DNA of 29,843 nucleotides. Source: CADEDH01 sp047971245 (lineage in GTDB: Bacteria; Actinomycetota; Acidimicrobiia; Acidimicrobiales; SZUA-35). Position numbers and translations under genes: made by a program. A model generated the notes under the pieces. The model saw nothing but the letters and a program-made list of their open reading frames with translations, was not told the origin of the DNA and did not search any database. Positions 22,635-29,843 of the stretch are shown here, one piece after another. The stretch lies in the NCBI GenBank assembly GCA_047971245.1, contig JBKDZN010000122.1:1-29843 (forward strand), in the 5' to 3' direction. Position 1 is the first letter of the stretch; every line of letters starts with the position of its first letter.

Positions 22635-22949
22635 CTACCAGTCGAGCGGTTCGAGGAACAGGTGGATCGTGCCGCCGCAGGTCAGACCGACGGCGAACGC
22701 CTCGTCATCGCTGTAGCCGAACGTGACCATCTTCGGCTGGTCGGCTTCGAGCACGGCGAGGGCTTCGGTGACCACCGCCCCTTCCACGCAGCCGCCCGAC
22801 ACCGAACCGGCCACCTCACCGTCCTCGGTGACCGCCATGGCCGCCCCCGGTTCGCGGGGGCCGGAACCGTCGACGTCGACCACCCGGGCCAACGCAACCC
22901 GCTTTCCCTGACCCCGCCATCGTTGCAGATCGTCGAGGATTTCCCGCAT
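22635..22949 (-). CDS. Short CoxI/XdhC N-terminal-domain protein
   Basis: About 104 residues comprising only the XdhC/CoxI domain. Signatures are KRVALARVVDVDGSGPREPG, SVSGGCVEGAVVTEAL with the conserved Cys, and FAVGLTCGGTIHLFLE with a second conserved Cys. It lacks the Rossmann domain that CoxI/XdhC proteins usually carry, but short versions beside a full XdhC occur in cox-type clusters. It likely helps deliver sulfurated cofactor. The ATG at 22949 is used. It follows coxM after a 131-nt gap filled by inverted repeats and precedes the XdhC-like gene by 5 nt. Confidence 0.85.
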   Translation of the reverse strand: MREILDDLQRWRGQGKRVALARVVDVDGSGPREPGAAMAVTEDGEVAGSVSGGCVEGAVVTEALAVLEADQPKMVTFGYSDDEAFAVGLTCGGTIHLFLEPLDW

Positions 22950-23000
22950 GAGACCAGGATACCGGTGGTCGCCGGCGCGCCGGGAACCGGAAAACGACGA

Positions 23001-23060
23001 GGACCCCGGTCGCCGAGGGAGCCGCGGGATGATCCGCTGCCGCATCGGCCACCGGGGTCC
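23001..23060. repeat. Long inverted repeat in the coxM-coxI gap
   Basis: GGACCCCGGT (23001-23010) and ACCGGGGTCC (23051-23060) are perfect 10-bp arms. One mismatch later the inner bases GCCGA (23012-23016) and TCGGC (23045-23049) pair again. A GCGG/CCGC pair lies near the middle. In RNA this could make one extended hairpin. It may act in transcript processing, attenuation or termination between structural and maturation genes. Confidence 0.65.
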
Positions 23061-23064
23061 GCAT

Positions 23065-23077
23065 CACCGGACCGGTG
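23065..23077. repeat. Perfect 13-bp inverted repeat after coxM
   Basis: CACCGG-A-CCGGTG is a perfect 6-bp dyad 3 nt past the coxM stop. With a 1-nt centre it is better suited to a DNA site than to a free hairpin. It abuts the longer inverted repeat 23001-23060. Confidence 0.5.
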
Positions 23078-23080
23078 GGC

Positions 23081-23908
23081 TCAGTCGATTCCGGCCGCGG
23101 TCAGGGCCCGCCGGGTCAGGACCCGGGCCAGATGTTGGCGGTACTCGACGCTGGCGTTCAGGTCGCTCGACGGGGCCATTCCTTCGGCGGCCTGGTCGGC
23201 CGCCTCGGCCGCGCCGGCCCCGTTGGCCAGTGCCTGCTCGACAGCGGTGGCCCGGACCGGGGTGGGGTGCATGTTGATGAGGGCCACGTTGGCCCCGTCA
23301 CCGGTGCGCTGGGCCGAGACCCCGACGATGGCCCAGTCCTGGGCCCGGCGGTTGAACTTCTGGAAGTTCCAACCCGAGCCGGTGTACTTCGGGACCCGCA
23401 GCTCGGTGATCATCTCGGTCGGCTCCAGCGACGATTCGAGGAACCCGGAGAACAGGTCGGCCCCGCTGATCACCCGCTCCCCGTTGGGTCCGTTGACCAC
23501 CACCGAGGCGTCGAGGGCGAGAAACACCGAGGGCTGGTCGGCGGCCGCGTCGGCGTGCGCCAAGGCCCCGCCGATGGTCCCCCGATGACGGACCTGGGGG
23601 TCCCCGACCTGGCCGGTGGCCGCGGCCAACAAGGGGGCGTGGGTCGACACCAGCTCACTGGCCTCGATGTCGCGGTGGCGGGTCAGGGCCCCGATGGCCA
23701 GATGGTCACCGGCGTCGTTGATGTAGGAGAGGTCGGCCAGGCGACCGATGTCGACCAGGACCGACGGGTAGGCCAGCCGGAGCTTCATCATCGGCAGCAA
23801 TGAGTGGCCGCCGGCGATGAGCTTGGCCTCGTCACCGTGCTCGGCCAGGGCGGCCAGGGCCTCGTCGGCCGAACCGGCCCGGACGTAGTCGAAGGCGACG
23901 GGGATCAC
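23081..23908 (-). CDS. coxM: CoxM-type FAD-binding subunit of a Mo hydroxylase
   Basis: 275 residues, the usual size of the medium subunit of CO-dehydrogenase/xanthine-dehydrogenase-type enzymes. The FAD pyrophosphate motifs are AGGHSLLPMMKLRL (from residue 32) and RGTIGGALAHADAAAD (from residue 110); DWAIVGVSA marks the C-terminal CO-dehydrogenase flavoprotein domain. The subunit carries electrons from the Fe-S subunit to the acceptor. The GTG at 23908 overlaps the coxS stop (GTGA). The large catalytic subunit gene expected beside it is missing from this window. Confidence 0.93.
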   Translation of the reverse strand: MIPVAFDYVRAGSADEALAALAEHGDEAKLIAGGHSLLPMMKLRLAYPSVLVDIGRLADLSYINDAGDHLAIGALTRHRDIEASELVSTHAPLLAAATGQVGDPQVRHRGTIGGALAHADAAADQPSVFLALDASVVVNGPNGERVISGADLFSGFLESSLEPTEMITELRVPKYTGSGWNFQKFNRRAQDWAIVGVSAQRTGDGANVALINMHPTPVRATAVEQALANGAGAAEAADQAAEGMAPSSDLNASVEYRQHLARVLTRRALTAAGID

Positions 23909-24369
23909 TGGTCCACCCCCGAGGCGCTCAGGACGGCCTTGACGATGTTGTGGTAACCGGTACAGCGGCAGAGGTTGCCCTCGAGACCTTCCCGGACCTC
24001 GGCCTCGGTGGGCTGAGGGTTCTCGTCCAGCAACGACACCGAAGCCATCACCATGCCCGGCGTGCAGTAGCCGCACTGGAGGGCGTGACAGTCCATGAAG
24101 GCCTGCTGCATCGGGTGCAGGGTGCCGTCCGAGGCGGCCAGGCCTTCGATGGTGGTGATCTCCTGCCCGTCGGCCTGCACGGCCAGCACCGTGCAGGACT
24201 TCACGGCTTCGCCGTTGAGGTGAACCGTGCACGCCCCGCAGGAGGAGGTGTCGCACCCGATGTTGGTACCGGTCAGGCCGACCTGGTCCCGGATGAAGTG
24301 GACCAGCAGCGTCCGCGGCTCGATATCGGCAGTGCGACTGGTTCCGTTGACAGCAACGGATATCTCCAC
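23905..24369 (-). CDS. coxS: CoxS-type 2Fe-2S subunit of a Mo hydroxylase
   Basis: 154 residues with all eight cysteines of the two [2Fe-2S] clusters. The plant-ferredoxin-type cluster uses Cys39, Cys44, Cys47 and Cys59 (GCDTSSCGACTVH); the second uses Cys99, Cys102, Cys134 and Cys136 (LQCGYCTPGM and NLCRCTGYHN). This subunit wires the molybdenum site to the flavin. The GTG at 24369 has AAGGGGA upstream and matches the ferredoxin start; the frame is open to 24426. Its stop overlaps coxM. It is the first gene of the cox-type unit. Confidence 0.95.
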   Translation of the reverse strand: MEISVAVNGTSRTADIEPRTLLVHFIRDQVGLTGTNIGCDTSSCGACTVHLNGEAVKSCTVLAVQADGQEITTIEGLAASDGTLHPMQQAFMDCHALQCGYCTPGMVMASVSLLDENPQPTEAEVREGLEGNLCRCTGYHNIVKAVLSASGVDQ

Positions 24370-24801
24370 GGCATCCCCTTTTCGTCGTTGGTCGGGAGTC
24401 GATTCGTCCAGGGCGGATTGTTGCACGGATCGAGGTCAATCCTCACCTCTGCGGCACAAAACTGGGCCTCGCCCCGCCCTGAACTCTCCCACCTGGGGTT
24501 TTAGTCCACATCTGATGTTTTCTGAAAAACCTCGCGACCTGACCCCGTGTCGGGACTTCATTGTGCTGAGGGGGGAAAACGAAGCTCACCTATAAATATC
24601 TGGCGGGCCGAATCCCTCCCGGCCGGCGACACCCGGGCGGCGGGTCCGGGCTGGAACCGGCCCCGCCGCCTGTGCCCCAGACGGGAACGGGCCGGCCGGC
24701 TTGTTGGGCGACAGTCGGCCGGCCCGGGTTCTCGGCGTTCGCCGAACGGGCCGTGCCGGCCCCGACGAGCCGACAGGGCCGGGTGGCCGACGGGCCCGGC
24801 G
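24370..24801. other. Intergenic region between ftsB-like gene and coxS
   Basis: About 430 nt without a credible gene. The part from about 24490 to 24600 is markedly AT-richer than its surroundings, with a TTTTC-T-GAAAA dyad (24518-24528) and CTATAAATATC near 24590-24600. A TTGACC on the minus strand (24434-24439) could be a -35 element for coxS, but no good -10 follows at the right distance. The right part (24610-24800) is GC-rich and holds a strong hairpin. I see no known molybdenum-cofactor riboswitch shape, though I cannot fold it. Confidence 0.5.
24688..24726. terminator. Strong GC hairpin downstream of the ftsB-like gene
   Basis: Arms CGGGCCGGCCG (24688-24698) and CGGCCGGCCCG (24716-24726) pair perfectly over 11 bp with a 17-nt loop. 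It lies about 75 nt after the ftsB-like stop and upstream of coxS, a fitting place to end the eno-ftsB transcript. No T-tract is present. Confidence 0.5.
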
Positions 24802-25416
24802 TCAGTCCGACCCGGCGAGGGGCTCGGCCTGGAGGGGGTTCTCCCCACCGGCCGTACCGGAATCCGGGACGCCGCCCGCGGCGGGCGGCAGGATCCGGTA
24901 GCTCTCCTCACCCGGGTAGACGAGATCGAAATCGGCCCGGGCCCGCCGCTCGATCTCCTCGTCGGTGGCCCTGAGATCCAGGTCGGCCCGCAGCCCCTCG
25001 ACCTCGGCGCGGGTCTGTTCCAGTTCGGCCTCGGTCTCGTGCATGTCCGACCGCTGGGCCCACCAGGTGCGGGCGGGTAGCACGGCGAGGCCGGCCAGCA
25101 CGGCGAAGCCGAGGGCGGCCATCACCGTGAGCGTGGCGTAGTGCCGCCACGGCTCGATCCGCCCGGCTGCCGCCGAGCCGACCGCGCGGGCGGACCGGAG
25201 CCAGGTGGCTCCGGTCCGGGTCGAGGCCGACCGGTTCCGTGCTGTGGGGCGGCGGACCGGCCGGTCGCCCGTATTGGCCCGAGTCAGCCGGATCGAGGGC
25301 CGCTCCTCAGCGGAGGCGGCCGAGGTGGACGCCGGACGCGCCGCGGTCCGGCGCCGACCGGATCCTGCCGGGCCGGCGGTGTCCCCACCTCGTTCGCCCC
25401 GACTCCGGCCGGGCAT
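24802..25416 (-). CDS. FtsB/DivIC-family septum formation protein
   Basis: About 204 residues. A basic, Arg/Ser/Ala-rich cytoplasmic tail (1-92) precedes one membrane helix (about 94-117, TVMAALGFAVLAGLAVLPA), a coiled coil (about 120-160, heptad pattern in ETEAELEQTRAEVEGLRADL), and the family's end motif DFDLVYPGEESYRIL. FtsB/DivIC forms a complex with FtsL and FtsQ/DivIB in the divisome. The ATG at 25416 overlaps the enolase stop (TGATG). Lying directly after eno is the normal actinobacterial position. The N-terminal tail is long for FtsB but usual in actinobacteria. Confidence 0.9.
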   Translation of the reverse strand: MPGRSRGERGGDTAGPAGSGRRRTAARPASTSAASAEERPSIRLTRANTGDRPVRRPTARNRSASTRTGATWLRSARAVGSAAAGRIEPWRHYATLTVMAALGFAVLAGLAVLPARTWWAQRSDMHETEAELEQTRAEVEGLRADLDLRATDEEIERRARADFDLVYPGEESYRILPPAAGGVPDSGTAGGENPLQAEPLAGSD

Positions 25417-26696
25417 CACACGCTCCGCTTGAGCGCCGCCAACCCCGGGAAGACGGCCTGGTCCCCGAGATCGGCCTCGATCCGCAGGAGTTGGTTGTAC
25501 TTGGCCACCCGGTCGCTCCGGGCCGGGGCCCCCGTCTTGATCTGCCCACAGTTGGTGGCCACGGCCAGATCGGCAATCGTGGTGTCCTCCGTCTCGCCCG
25601 ACCGGTGGGACATCACCGACCGGTAGGCGTTGATGGTGGCCAGTTCCACGGTGTCGAGTGTCTCGCTCAGGGACCCGATCTGGTTGACCTTGATCAGGAT
25701 GGCGTTGGCCACCCCGGTGTCGATCCCCCGGGCCAGCCGCTCGGTGTTGGTGACGAACAGGTCGTCGCCGACCAGCTGGCACCGGTCGCCCAGCGATTTG
25801 GTGTGGGCGGCCCAACCGTCCCAGTCGTCCTCGGCCATGCCGTCCTCGATCGACACGATGGGGAACCGGTCGACCAGCTCGGCCAGCAGGTCGGCCATCC
25901 CGTCGGAGGACAGGGTGCGGCCTTCGCCGGCCAGCTCGTAGCTGCCGTCGACGTAGAACTCGGTGGCGGCCACGTCCATGGCCAGGACCATGTCCGTCCC
26001 GGGTTCGAGACCGGTGGCGGTGATGGCCTCCTGCAGCAGTTCCACCGCCTCGGTGTTGGACCCGAGCGACGGGGCGAACCCGCCCTCGTCACCGATGGCC
26101 GTGGACAGACCGCGGGAGCCGAGCACCTTCTTCAGGCTGTGGTAGCACTCCACACCCCACCGCATCGCCTCGGAGAAGGTGGAGGCGCCGACCGGCATCA
26201 ACATGAACTCCTGGAAGTCGATGTTGTTGTCGGCGTGGGCGCCGCCGTTGAGCACGTTCATCATGGGGACCGGCAGGACGTGGGCGTTGGCGCCGCCGAC
26301 GTACCGGTACAGGGGGATCTGCAGGTCGTCCGCCGAGGCGCGGGCCACCGCCAGGCTCGCGCCCAGGATGGCGTTGGCCCCCAGCCGGGCCTTGTTGGGG
26401 GTGCCGTCGAGATCGATCAGCATCCGATCGATCAGGCGCTGATCCAGGGCGTCCATGCCGATGAGGGCGTCGGCGATCGCCGAGTTCACGTGCTCCACCG
26501 CGTCGAGCACACCCTTGCCGCCGTAGCGATCACCGCCGTCACGGAGTTCGACGGCCTCGTATTGTCCGGTCGAGGCGCCCGAGGGCACCATGGCCCGACC
26601 GATCGCGCCCGAACTCAGCTCCACCGCCACTTCCACCGTGGGATTACCACGGGAATCGAGAACTTCTCGTCCGATGATGTTTTCGATCGCGCTCAC
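25416..26696 (-). CDS. eno: Enolase
   Basis: About 426 residues, standard length. Enolase converts 2-phosphoglycerate to phosphoenolpyruvate. Clear signatures are REVLDSRGNPTVEVAVEL at the start, MVPSGASTGQYEAVELRD, VLPVPMMNVLNGGAHADN, GDEGGFAPSL, SIEDGMAEDDWDGW with metal-ligand acids, the catalytic lysine region AILIKVNQIG, and SHRSGETEDTTIADLAVA. I chose the GTG at 26696 (SAIENIIGREV), with an AGGAGG about 10 nt upstream. The frame is open to 26852 but the extra residues do not belong to the family. It is the head of the minus-strand run. Confidence 0.97.
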   Translation of the reverse strand: MSAIENIIGREVLDSRGNPTVEVAVELSSGAIGRAMVPSGASTGQYEAVELRDGGDRYGGKGVLDAVEHVNSAIADALIGMDALDQRLIDRMLIDLDGTPNKARLGANAILGASLAVARASADDLQIPLYRYVGGANAHVLPVPMMNVLNGGAHADNNIDFQEFMLMPVGASTFSEAMRWGVECYHSLKKVLGSRGLSTAIGDEGGFAPSLGSNTEAVELLQEAITATGLEPGTDMVLAMDVAATEFYVDGSYELAGEGRTLSSDGMADLLAELVDRFPIVSIEDGMAEDDWDGWAAHTKSLGDRCQLVGDDLFVTNTERLARGIDTGVANAILIKVNQIGSLSETLDTVELATINAYRSVMSHRSGETEDTTIADLAVATNCGQIKTGAPARSDRVAKYNQLLRIEADLGDQAVFPGLAALKRSV

Positions 26697-26850
26697 GCCG
26701 TGCGTTCCTCCTGCCGCCCGCGGTGGCGAGCCTAGCATCCGAGCTTCGAGCGTATCGGCCGCTCCGTGGGCGATACGTCTCAGCGAGCAGTCCTCCGGCG
26801 ACCTAACGTGGTCTCCTCGGATGGCTGACCCGCCCAGGAGAGGAGGGCTC

Positions 26851-28278
26851 ATGACGGCAACGTCGACGCCCGACGACGGAGCCCCGGACCAAGGCGAGGG
26901 ATGCTCGCCCGATGGCGTATCGGTGGAGGGGGTGTTCCGCCGCCGCGGCCTGGTCGCCCGTCACCATCCCCTGACCGTCGTCGTCGAGGTGGCCGGGTCC
27001 AGTTTCACCGCCGACAATCCCCTTCCGGCTGCCCTGCTCGCCATGGCCGACGCCATCGGCGACCATCCCGAACCCGATTTCGCCGTCGCCGCCGAGGCCC
27101 TCCAGGCGTTCGTGGTCGACAACCGGCCCACGGGAGTTGCCGCGGTGCTCGACGGGCCGGAGCCGATCCTGTTCCTGCTCGACATCGCGTTCGCCACCGA
27201 ACCAGCCGACACCACTCCCGTACCCGACGATCGGGCCGACACCGCCGATGCGGAACCGATCGACGGGATCGTCCCCCTCGCCGCCTCGGGCCCGGCCGGC
27301 CCGGGTCCGGCCGCCGCCGGCCCGTTGGACGGGCCCCCGGTCGGCGCGGGCGTGGCCGATCCGGAGAGCTCGGGCCGATCGAGTGGCAGCGCCCTGCTGC
27401 CGATCGAGCACCGCGGCGTGGAAGCCAGCGGTTGGGTGACGATCCGACTCAGTCGCCGCACCGTCGAGCTCGAGGTCGGCGGTCTCGGTTCGGACCCGAC
27501 CGGGATCATCCTCCGCGACGGGGTCATGCCCGGCACCAGGGCCGTGGTGACCCTGACCCGCCGGGCGGCGGATCGGCGGCGGGCCTTGTCCCCCGCTCCC
27601 GGACCGGCGCCGGCGTCAGCGGCGGCGCCGCCGCTCACTCCCGAGCCGCCCACGCCTGCTCCCCGTCCCGACACCCCAGAGACGCCCGGCGCCCCGGCCT
27701 CCCTCCACCGTCCGACCCCACCGAGCCCCGATCTGAGCCATCTCCCCCCTCCCCCCAGTGCCTCGATCGAGACGGGCGGCCCCCCGTCCCCACCCGGACG
27801 CGCGGCACCTCCCCCGGGCCCCGGTGGTGCCACCGGCGGGTCCCCCCTGGCGCCGCCGCCGGCCGCCCCGGCCCCGACCGGGGCACCGGCCGCCGCCCCG
27901 CACCCACCGACGGGCGTCCCCGGCGGCGCCCGCCCGTCCCGAGTCGGCACCCTGTTCGATCTGGAGCGCGGCACCCGGGTTCCGGTGGCCGGTCCGGTCC
28001 TCATCGGGGCCGACCCTCGGCGGGCCGCGGCTGACGACCCGGGAGCGACCGTTATCATCGTCGGGGACCCTGGGGTTGGCGAGGTACAGGTGCGGATCAC
28101 GACCGACGGCACGACTGCCGTGGCACAGAACATCGGAGGGGGAGCAACCTGGGTCCAGAACCCGGGTGCTCCGGCCCACCCGCTGGAGGGGCGAGGCGCC
28201 CTCGCCGACGGAGCCCAGATCCGGGTGGGGAACCGGATCTTCGGTTACCGATCTGCGGGACCCTCGCCGGCCGGATGA
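26851..28278 (+). CDS. FHA-like protein coupled to a Ser/Thr kinase
   Basis: 475 residues. Residues 1-115 form an unassigned domain (VEGVFRRRGLVARHHPLTVV), residues about 185-240 a second beta-rich unit (WVTIRLSRRTVELEVGGLGS), residues about 250-370 are a Pro/Ala/Gly linker, and residues 370-470 look like an FHA domain (GTLFDLERGTRVPVAGPVLI, then AHPLEGRGALADGAQIRVGN). The usual GR-S-x-x-H FHA core is altered (IGADPRRAAAD), so phosphothreonine binding is uncertain. The ATG at 26851 has GGAGAGGAGGG upstream. Its stop overlaps the kinase start (ATGA). It is probably substrate or adaptor of that kinase. Confidence 0.72.
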   Translation: MTATSTPDDGAPDQGEGCSPDGVSVEGVFRRRGLVARHHPLTVVVEVAGSSFTADNPLPAALLAMADAIGDHPEPDFAVAAEALQAFVVDNRPTGVAAVLDGPEPILFLLDIAFATEPADTTPVPDDRADTADAEPIDGIVPLAASGPAGPGPAAAGPLDGPPVGAGVADPESSGRSSGSALLPIEHRGVEASGWVTIRLSRRTVELEVGGLGSDPTGIILRDGVMPGTRAVVTLTRRAADRRRALSPAPGPAPASAAAPPLTPEPPTPAPRPDTPETPGAPASLHRPTPPSPDLSHLPPPPSASIETGGPPSPPGRAAPPPGPGGATGGSPLAPPPAAPAPTGAPAAAPHPPTGVPGGARPSRVGTLFDLERGTRVPVAGPVLIGADPRRAAADDPGATVIIVGDPGVGEVQVRITTDGTTAVAQNIGGGATWVQNPGAPAHPLEGRGALADGAQIRVGNRIFGYRSAGPSPAG

Positions 28279-29843
28279 GCGCCGTGCCGTTCACGTTGGA
28301 GGGCTTCGAACCGATCCGCCGGTTGGGCGGCGGTGGGTTCGGCGAGGTGTGGCTGGCCCGTCAGACCAACGTCGACCGTGAAGTGGCGATCAAGGTGGGC
28401 CACGCCCCGATCGACGACAAAACCGCCCAGCTCCGTTTCGAACGGGAGTGCATCGCCCTCGGCCGCCTCACCGGCCACCCGAACATCATCGACGTCTACA
28501 CCGTCGGCCAGCTCCCGGACGGCCGGCCGTTCCTGGTCCTCGAATACGTCAGCGGGGGCACCCTCTGGCAACGTTTTCGCGACGAGGCCATCACCGAGAC
28601 CGAACTGCGGCGGGTGGGGGTCGAGATCGCCGAGGCCCTCGTCGTCGCCCACGACGCCGGCATCCTCCACCGTGATCTCAAACCGGAGAACATTTTCCTG
28701 CGCCCGAACGGGCAAGCGGTGTTGGGGGATTTCGGCATCGCCCGGCTCCACGACGGGGCCAACACCACCGCCCAGGCCATCACCGCCAGTGTCGCCTACG
28801 CGGCGCCCGAGATCCTGGCCGGACGGACCCCATCGGTGGCCAGCGACGTGTACGGCGTCGGGATCTGCCTGGTGGCCGCGGCGATCCGGGCCGTGCCGTT
28901 CGTCCACACCACCGACGAGTCGATCCACCCGATCCTCAACCGGGTCCTGAGCGACCATCCTCCCGACCTGACCCGCCTGGGCTACTCGGCACCGTTCTCG
29001 GAGCTGGTCGCCCGGCTGGTGGCCAAGGAGCCCGCCGACCGGCCGGCGTCGGCCGGCGCGGTGGAGGCGGAGTTCATGGCCCTCCCGCCGATCGACGATC
29101 CGGGGCCCCTGTCAGGCCACGACGACGGTCACGGCAACCCGACCCAGGTGGTGCCGCCGTTGGGGTCACCCCCGGCTGACCCGATGCCACCGGCCCGCCG
29201 GTCCGACGAGTACGCACCGCCACTGAGCCCATCGGGTGGCGGTATGCCGGCGCCGCCCGGACCGGGTGGCTTCCCGGCCCCTCCCGTGCCGGTGCCCAGC
29301 CCGGTCGCCTCGTTCAACGACGGCTTCAACACCGGCGGTTCGACCGGGGCACCGCCCGGCCCCGGGGCCGACCAACCGCCCCCGCCGCCCCGCTCCACCG
29401 GGTCCCCCCACCCGCCGGGGGCACCGGCGGTGCCGAGCAGCCCGACCACCACCCCCCAGCACTCAATCCAGGGTCTGATCTCGAATGGGCCCGGCGGGCC
29501 GACGACGCCCCCCTCGTCCACCGGCCACCCGACGCCCCAATCGGCGGTGCCGCAGATGTCGGGGTCGGCGCCACCCGGGGCGCCCCGATCCGCCGGCTTC
29601 GGGGCGAGCAACACCGGGCGGCCCGAGGGCCACCACACGTCGTCATCGCTGTCCTCGTTCTCGTCGCCCTCGTCGGGCCGCCAGGACCGCACCGTGCTCA
29701 TCGTGGCCTTCGTGGCCGCGTTCATCATCCTCGGCCTGATCGCCCTCATCGTGCGGCAGCTCAACGACGGGGCCGAGCCCGACATCCAGGGCATGCAGCA
29801 GCAGGTGATGGGCAGCACCACATCAAGCTCGTCGACGTCGACG
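28275..29843 (+). CDS. Transmembrane Ser/Thr protein kinase (Pkn type), partial
   Basis: At least 523 residues; the gene runs past the right edge. The kinase domain (about 8-275) is complete: Gly-rich loop RLGGGGFGEVWLA, Lys40 in VAIKV, Glu58 in the alpha-C helix, catalytic HRDLKPEN (Asp134) and DFG (Asp152). HRD marks it as an RD kinase, usually activated by autophosphorylation. A Pro/Gly/Ser-rich juxtamembrane stretch of about 200 residues follows, then one membrane helix near residues 475-495 (VLIVAFVAAFIILGLIALIV), and the start of an extracellular part. The ATG overlaps the FHA-like stop. Confidence 0.95.
   Translation, partial: MSAVPFTLEGFEPIRRLGGGGFGEVWLARQTNVDREVAIKVGHAPIDDKTAQLRFERECIALGRLTGHPNIIDVYTVGQLPDGRPFLVLEYVSGGTLWQRFRDEAITETELRRVGVEIAEALVVAHDAGILHRDLKPENIFLRPNGQAVLGDFGIARLHDGANTTAQAITASVAYAAPEILAGRTPSVASDVYGVGICLVAAAIRAVPFVHTTDESIHPILNRVLSDHPPDLTRLGYSAPFSELVARLVAKEPADRPASAGAVEAEFMALPPIDDPGPLSGHDDGHGNPTQVVPPLGSPPADPMPPARRSDEYAPPLSPSGGGMPAPPGPGGFPAPPVPVPSPVASFNDGFNTGGSTGAPPGPGADQPPPPPRSTGSPHPPGAPAVPSSPTTTPQHSIQGLISNGPGGPTTPPSSTGHPTPQSAVPQMSGSAPPGAPRSAGFGASNTGRPEGHHTSSSLSSFSSPSSGRQDRTVLIVAFVAAFIILGLIALIVRQLNDGAEPDIQGMQQQVMGSTTSSSSTST

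Noticed and set aside
24370..24801. Molybdenum-cofactor riboswitch upstream of coxS
   Set aside because: No matching arrangement of conserved stems could be recognised by eye; only generic inverted repeats are present.
24547..25080. 177-residue open frame upstream of and across the ftsB-like gene
   Set aside because: It overlaps the well-supported FtsB/DivIC gene in antisense and shows no family signature.

Overview
The window is very GC-rich, has dense short-spaced genes, many GTG/TTG starts and frequent 4-nt stop/start overlaps (ATGA, GTGA, TTGA). An enolase / FtsB-like / DUF501 / Ppx-GppA gene set, DUF2510 and an Imm5-like protein all point to an actinobacterium. The style suggests a free-living lineage such as the Acidimicrobiia, but that rank is inference. 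I see no rRNA, CRISPR array, insertion sequence or phage gene.

Left part (1-10.8 kb): an edge region with a triplicated 18-nt repeat; a LysR regulator with a textbook T-N11-A dyad at its start, divergent from a small unknown gene; a three-gene minus-strand unit (Gfo/Idh/MocA oxidoreductase, TIM-barrel aldo/keto-reductase-like protein, GT26 glycosyltransferase) that looks like surface-sugar biosynthesis; a class II aldolase/adducin protein behind a perfect 14-bp palindrome; a DUF2510 protein; a TetR regulator next to a TauD-type dioxygenase, each with a good TTGACA-type promoter; a membrane-anchored glutaredoxin; and a minus-strand unit of two MaoC/FAS1-type hot-dog dehydratases followed by a PLP-dependent lyase of the sphingosine-1-phosphate lyase type.

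Middle part (10.9-18.9 kb): an accessory pocket with an Imm5-like protein, a Phd/YefM antitoxin whose RelE-type toxin is broken, and an intact VapBC pair. It lies on the 3' side of a tRNA-Leu(UAA). Beyond it are two unknown proteins, a stand-alone PD-(D/E)XK nuclease with Cas4/AddB-style Fe-S cysteines, a Maf pyrophosphatase coupled to a YbhN-type membrane protein, an enoyl-CoA hydratase-like protein and a RimJ/RimL-like acetyltransferase, the last two separated by a strong hairpin.

Right part (18.9-29.8 kb): a long minus-strand run reading eno > ftsB/divIC-like > [coxS > coxM > coxI-like > xdhC-like > mocA-like > coxG] > DUF501 > ppx/gppA. In many actinobacteria eno, the FtsB/DivIC gene, DUF501 and ppx are consecutive, so the bracketed carbon-monoxide-dehydrogenase-type module appears to sit inside that conserved string. 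The module has the Fe-S and FAD subunits, cofactor maturation factors and a CoxG quinone shuttle, but no large molybdenum-binding subunit. Its XdhC reading frame is cut by an in-frame TAG. Two inverted repeats fill the coxM-coxI gap. Divergent from enolase, an FHA-like protein is translationally coupled to a transmembrane Ser/Thr kinase that runs off the window.
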